Shown in pieces: positions 6,037-7,373 of a stretch of DNA of 7,373 bases (positions are counted from its first letter, which is position 1; each line of letters begins with the position of its first letter). The translations under genes and the position numbers were made by a program. Where the stretch lies: NCBI GenBank assembly GCA_015486915.1, contig WFQS01000272.1, positions 1-7,373 of the forward strand, read 5' to 3'. The notes beneath the pieces were generated by a model. That model was not told the DNA's origin. It worked only from the letters and a program-made list of their open reading frames with translations, and did not search any database. Source of the stretch: Desulfobacteraceae bacterium. Its GTDB lineage: Bacteria; Desulfobacterota; Desulfobacteria; Desulfobacterales; Desulfobacteraceae.

Positions 6037-6944
6037 TCCTCATCCCGTTTCTTCTTCTTATTCTTTTGAAAGGCAATTCACTTGCTTTTTCTATTCTCAT
6101 AGCTGTAATCACAATTGTATCCATGAAGGAATATTTCACGATTGTCTCATCGTGTAAATTTTATTCAGTTTCCCATGAAAATTCATCACCTGATCCGCCT
6201 GAAAATGACAATCAGTCACACCAGTCTGTTAAATTTTCAGAAAGTACTGCGTCTGATAAGGCAGGGTGTGATAACTCCTCTTGTTACTCTATTCCACTGA
6301 AAATAAAAATCTGCGGTTATTCTGCATCTATGCTGATTATATTTGCCGCCCACAAAGGGTCCTCCGAAATGGTGCTTTTCATGGTAGCACTGAATATCAT
6401 GGCTGTTTTCATAGCTGTTTTAAAAAATTTCCCCTTAGAATCAAACTGCCTTGATTTTTTTGCAAAGGAGATACAGGGAATTATTTATATCCCTGTATTT
6501 CTATCTTTTCTTGTTTTTATAAGAAATTCTCACAATGGAGCGCTCTGGATCATATGGCTCTGGCTTGTCATTGGTGCAAGCGACACAGGTGCCTACTATT
6601 GCGGTACATATTTCGGAAAAAGGCCCCTTGCACCAAAAATCAGCCCCAACAAAACAATGGAAGGTTCAGCTGGAGGTCTTGCTGCTGCTGTTATTGCAGG
6701 CAGTATTTTCGGCCTGATTTTTATTCCTGACATATCTTTTGTCATGCTTTTCCTTTTTGCCTTTATCGCCTCGGCTGCAGGACAGATGGGGGACCTTTTT
6801 GAATCAGCACTTAAACGTGCAGGCTGCATTAAGGATTCCGGTGTAATACTGCCCGGACATGGTGGGCTTCTTGACAGAATAGACGGATTAATCTTTGCAG
6901 CCCCCATAGCCTTTTTACTTAAATGCTTTATTGCAAATATGTGA
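6006..6944 (+). CDS. cdsA: Phosphatidate cytidylyltransferase (CDP-diglyceride synthase)
   Basis: CdsA is a multi-spanning inner-membrane enzyme that converts phosphatidic acid and CTP into CDP-diacylglycerol, the precursor of the membrane phospholipids. The 312-residue product starts MLFKRWITAIILIPF, the usual family start, inside the end of uppS. Hydrophobic segments lie at about 6-22, 26-44, 104-116, 121-139, 157-172, 178-192, 222-240, 243-259 and 294-310. The family signature spans Ser267-Asp293, containing SALKR, KDSG, PGHGG and LLDRID, and appears intact. Metal- and CTP-binding residues are therefore likely present. Unusual is a hydrophilic Ser/Asp/Asn-rich stretch at about 50-98, between the second and third hydrophobic segments, which I would not expect in the compact bacterial enzyme. 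Only a weak GGA precedes the start, so translation is probably coupled to uppS. Confidence 0.95.
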   Translation: MLFKRWITAIILIPFLLLILLKGNSLAFSILIAVITIVSMKEYFTIVSSCKFYSVSHENSSPDPPENDNQSHQSVKFSESTASDKAGCDNSSCYSIPLKIKICGYSASMLIIFAAHKGSSEMVLFMVALNIMAVFIAVLKNFPLESNCLDFFAKEIQGIIYIPVFLSFLVFIRNSHNGALWIIWLWLVIGASDTGAYYCGTYFGKRPLAPKISPNKTMEGSAGGLAAAVIAGSIFGLIFIPDISFVMLFLFAFIASAAGQMGDLFESALKRAGCIKDSGVILPGHGGLLDRIDGLIFAAPIAFLLKCFIANM

Positions 6945-6960
6945 CAACGGGTTTTTTGAT

Positions 6961-7373
6961 ATGAAAAAAATTTCCATCCTCGGTTCAACCGGTTCAATAG
7001 GACAAAGTGCCTTGGATATTGTTGACATGCACAGGGATAAATTAAGTATCACTGCCCTTGCAGCAGGAAACAATATCACTCTCCTTGCAGAACAGATTAA
7101 AAAATATGAGCCTGAAATTGCTGTTGTCCTTAATGAAAAACGTGCAGAAAAACTTGAGACCCTTTTAAAAAGCGGTAAAAAACCTGAAATTGTCTTTGGA
7201 GATAAGGGATATGCTGCTGCTGCTGCATGGGATAATGCTGATATTGTTCTTCTTGCCATTGTTGGGGGAGCAGGACTTTTACCTGCCATTGCAGCAATAA
7301 ATGCCGGAAAAACAATTGCCCTTGCAAATAAAGAAACACTTGTCATGGCAGGGGATATCATAATGACTATGGC
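6961..7373 (+). CDS. dxr: 1-deoxy-D-xylulose 5-phosphate reductoisomerase, 5' part
   Basis: DXR makes 2-C-methyl-D-erythritol 4-phosphate from DXP with NADPH, the first committed step of the MEP isoprenoid pathway, whose products feed UppS earlier in this operon. The gene is cut by the window edge: 137 complete codons of a family usually near 390-400 residues. Seen: the N-terminal Rossmann NADPH motif GSTGSIG (8-14), the AAGNN segment (34-38), AIVGGAGLLP (99-108) and LANKETLVMAG (121-131), the linker into the catalytic domain. The frame is open to the last base. It starts 16 bases after cdsA with no strong ribosome binding site. A run of five alanine codons (7213-7227, four GCT and one GCA) falls in the variable region after residue 84. 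Confidence 0.97.
   Translation, partial: MKKISILGSTGSIGQSALDIVDMHRDKLSITALAAGNNITLLAEQIKKYEPEIAVVLNEKRAEKLETLLKSGKKPEIVFGDKGYAAAAAWDNADIVLLAIVGGAGLLPAIAAINAGKTIALANKETLVMAGDIIMTM

Noticed and set aside
6596..6997. 133-codon minus-strand frame opposite cdsA, and a similar one at 6915-7361 opposite dxr
   Set aside because: Both are antisense to strongly conserved family motifs on the plus strand, so they are coding shadows.
7213..7227. GCT/GCA trinucleotide run in dxr as a phase-variable repeat
   Set aside because: Five alanine codons is short, a trinucleotide change would not shift the frame, and the region is variable in the family.

Overview
The window is a compact, almost entirely plus-strand block of translation and envelope-lipid housekeeping genes. 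The order is prfA, prmC, an intergenic control region, then rpsB, tsf, pyrH, frr, uppS, cdsA and the 5' part of dxr, which runs off the right edge. The modest GC content, the string rpsB-tsf-pyrH-frr-uppS-cdsA-dxr, a short (198 aa) EF-Ts and an S2 with a charged C-terminal tail suggest a Gram-negative bacterium. Desulfobacterota (the former Deltaproteobacteria, Desulfobacteraceae-like) is my best guess. That placement is inferred from gene content and protein style, not from a search.

Layout. Positions 1-293 hold no convincing gene. They contain hairpins, a direct repeat, a 45-codon minus-strand reading frame, and a start-less plus-strand frame that runs into the prfA start; this looks like an inserted repeat or gene debris. 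Positions 294-2276 hold prfA (release factor 1) and prmC (the methylase that modifies the GGQ glutamine of release factors), 9 bases apart. Positions 2277-2484 hold A-tract repeats, a candidate promoter, a strong intrinsic terminator hairpin and a further hairpin before the rpsB ribosome binding site. Positions 2485-7373 hold the seven-gene operon, with gaps of 16 bases or less or with overlaps.

The genes cover ribosome assembly (S2), elongation (EF-Ts), termination (RF1 and PrmC) and recycling (RRF). They continue with UMP kinase, which supplies pyrimidine nucleotides, and then envelope lipid synthesis: UppS (undecaprenyl carrier), CdsA (CDP-diacylglycerol) and DXR (isoprenoid precursors feeding UppS). 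Two genes, pyrH and uppS, most likely start with TTG.

I found no undescribed defence system, CRISPR array or complete mobile element. The points most worth a second look are the 1-172 repeat-like segment, the rpsB leader with a terminator between its likely promoter and its start codon, and a hydrophilic insertion of about 50 residues in CdsA.
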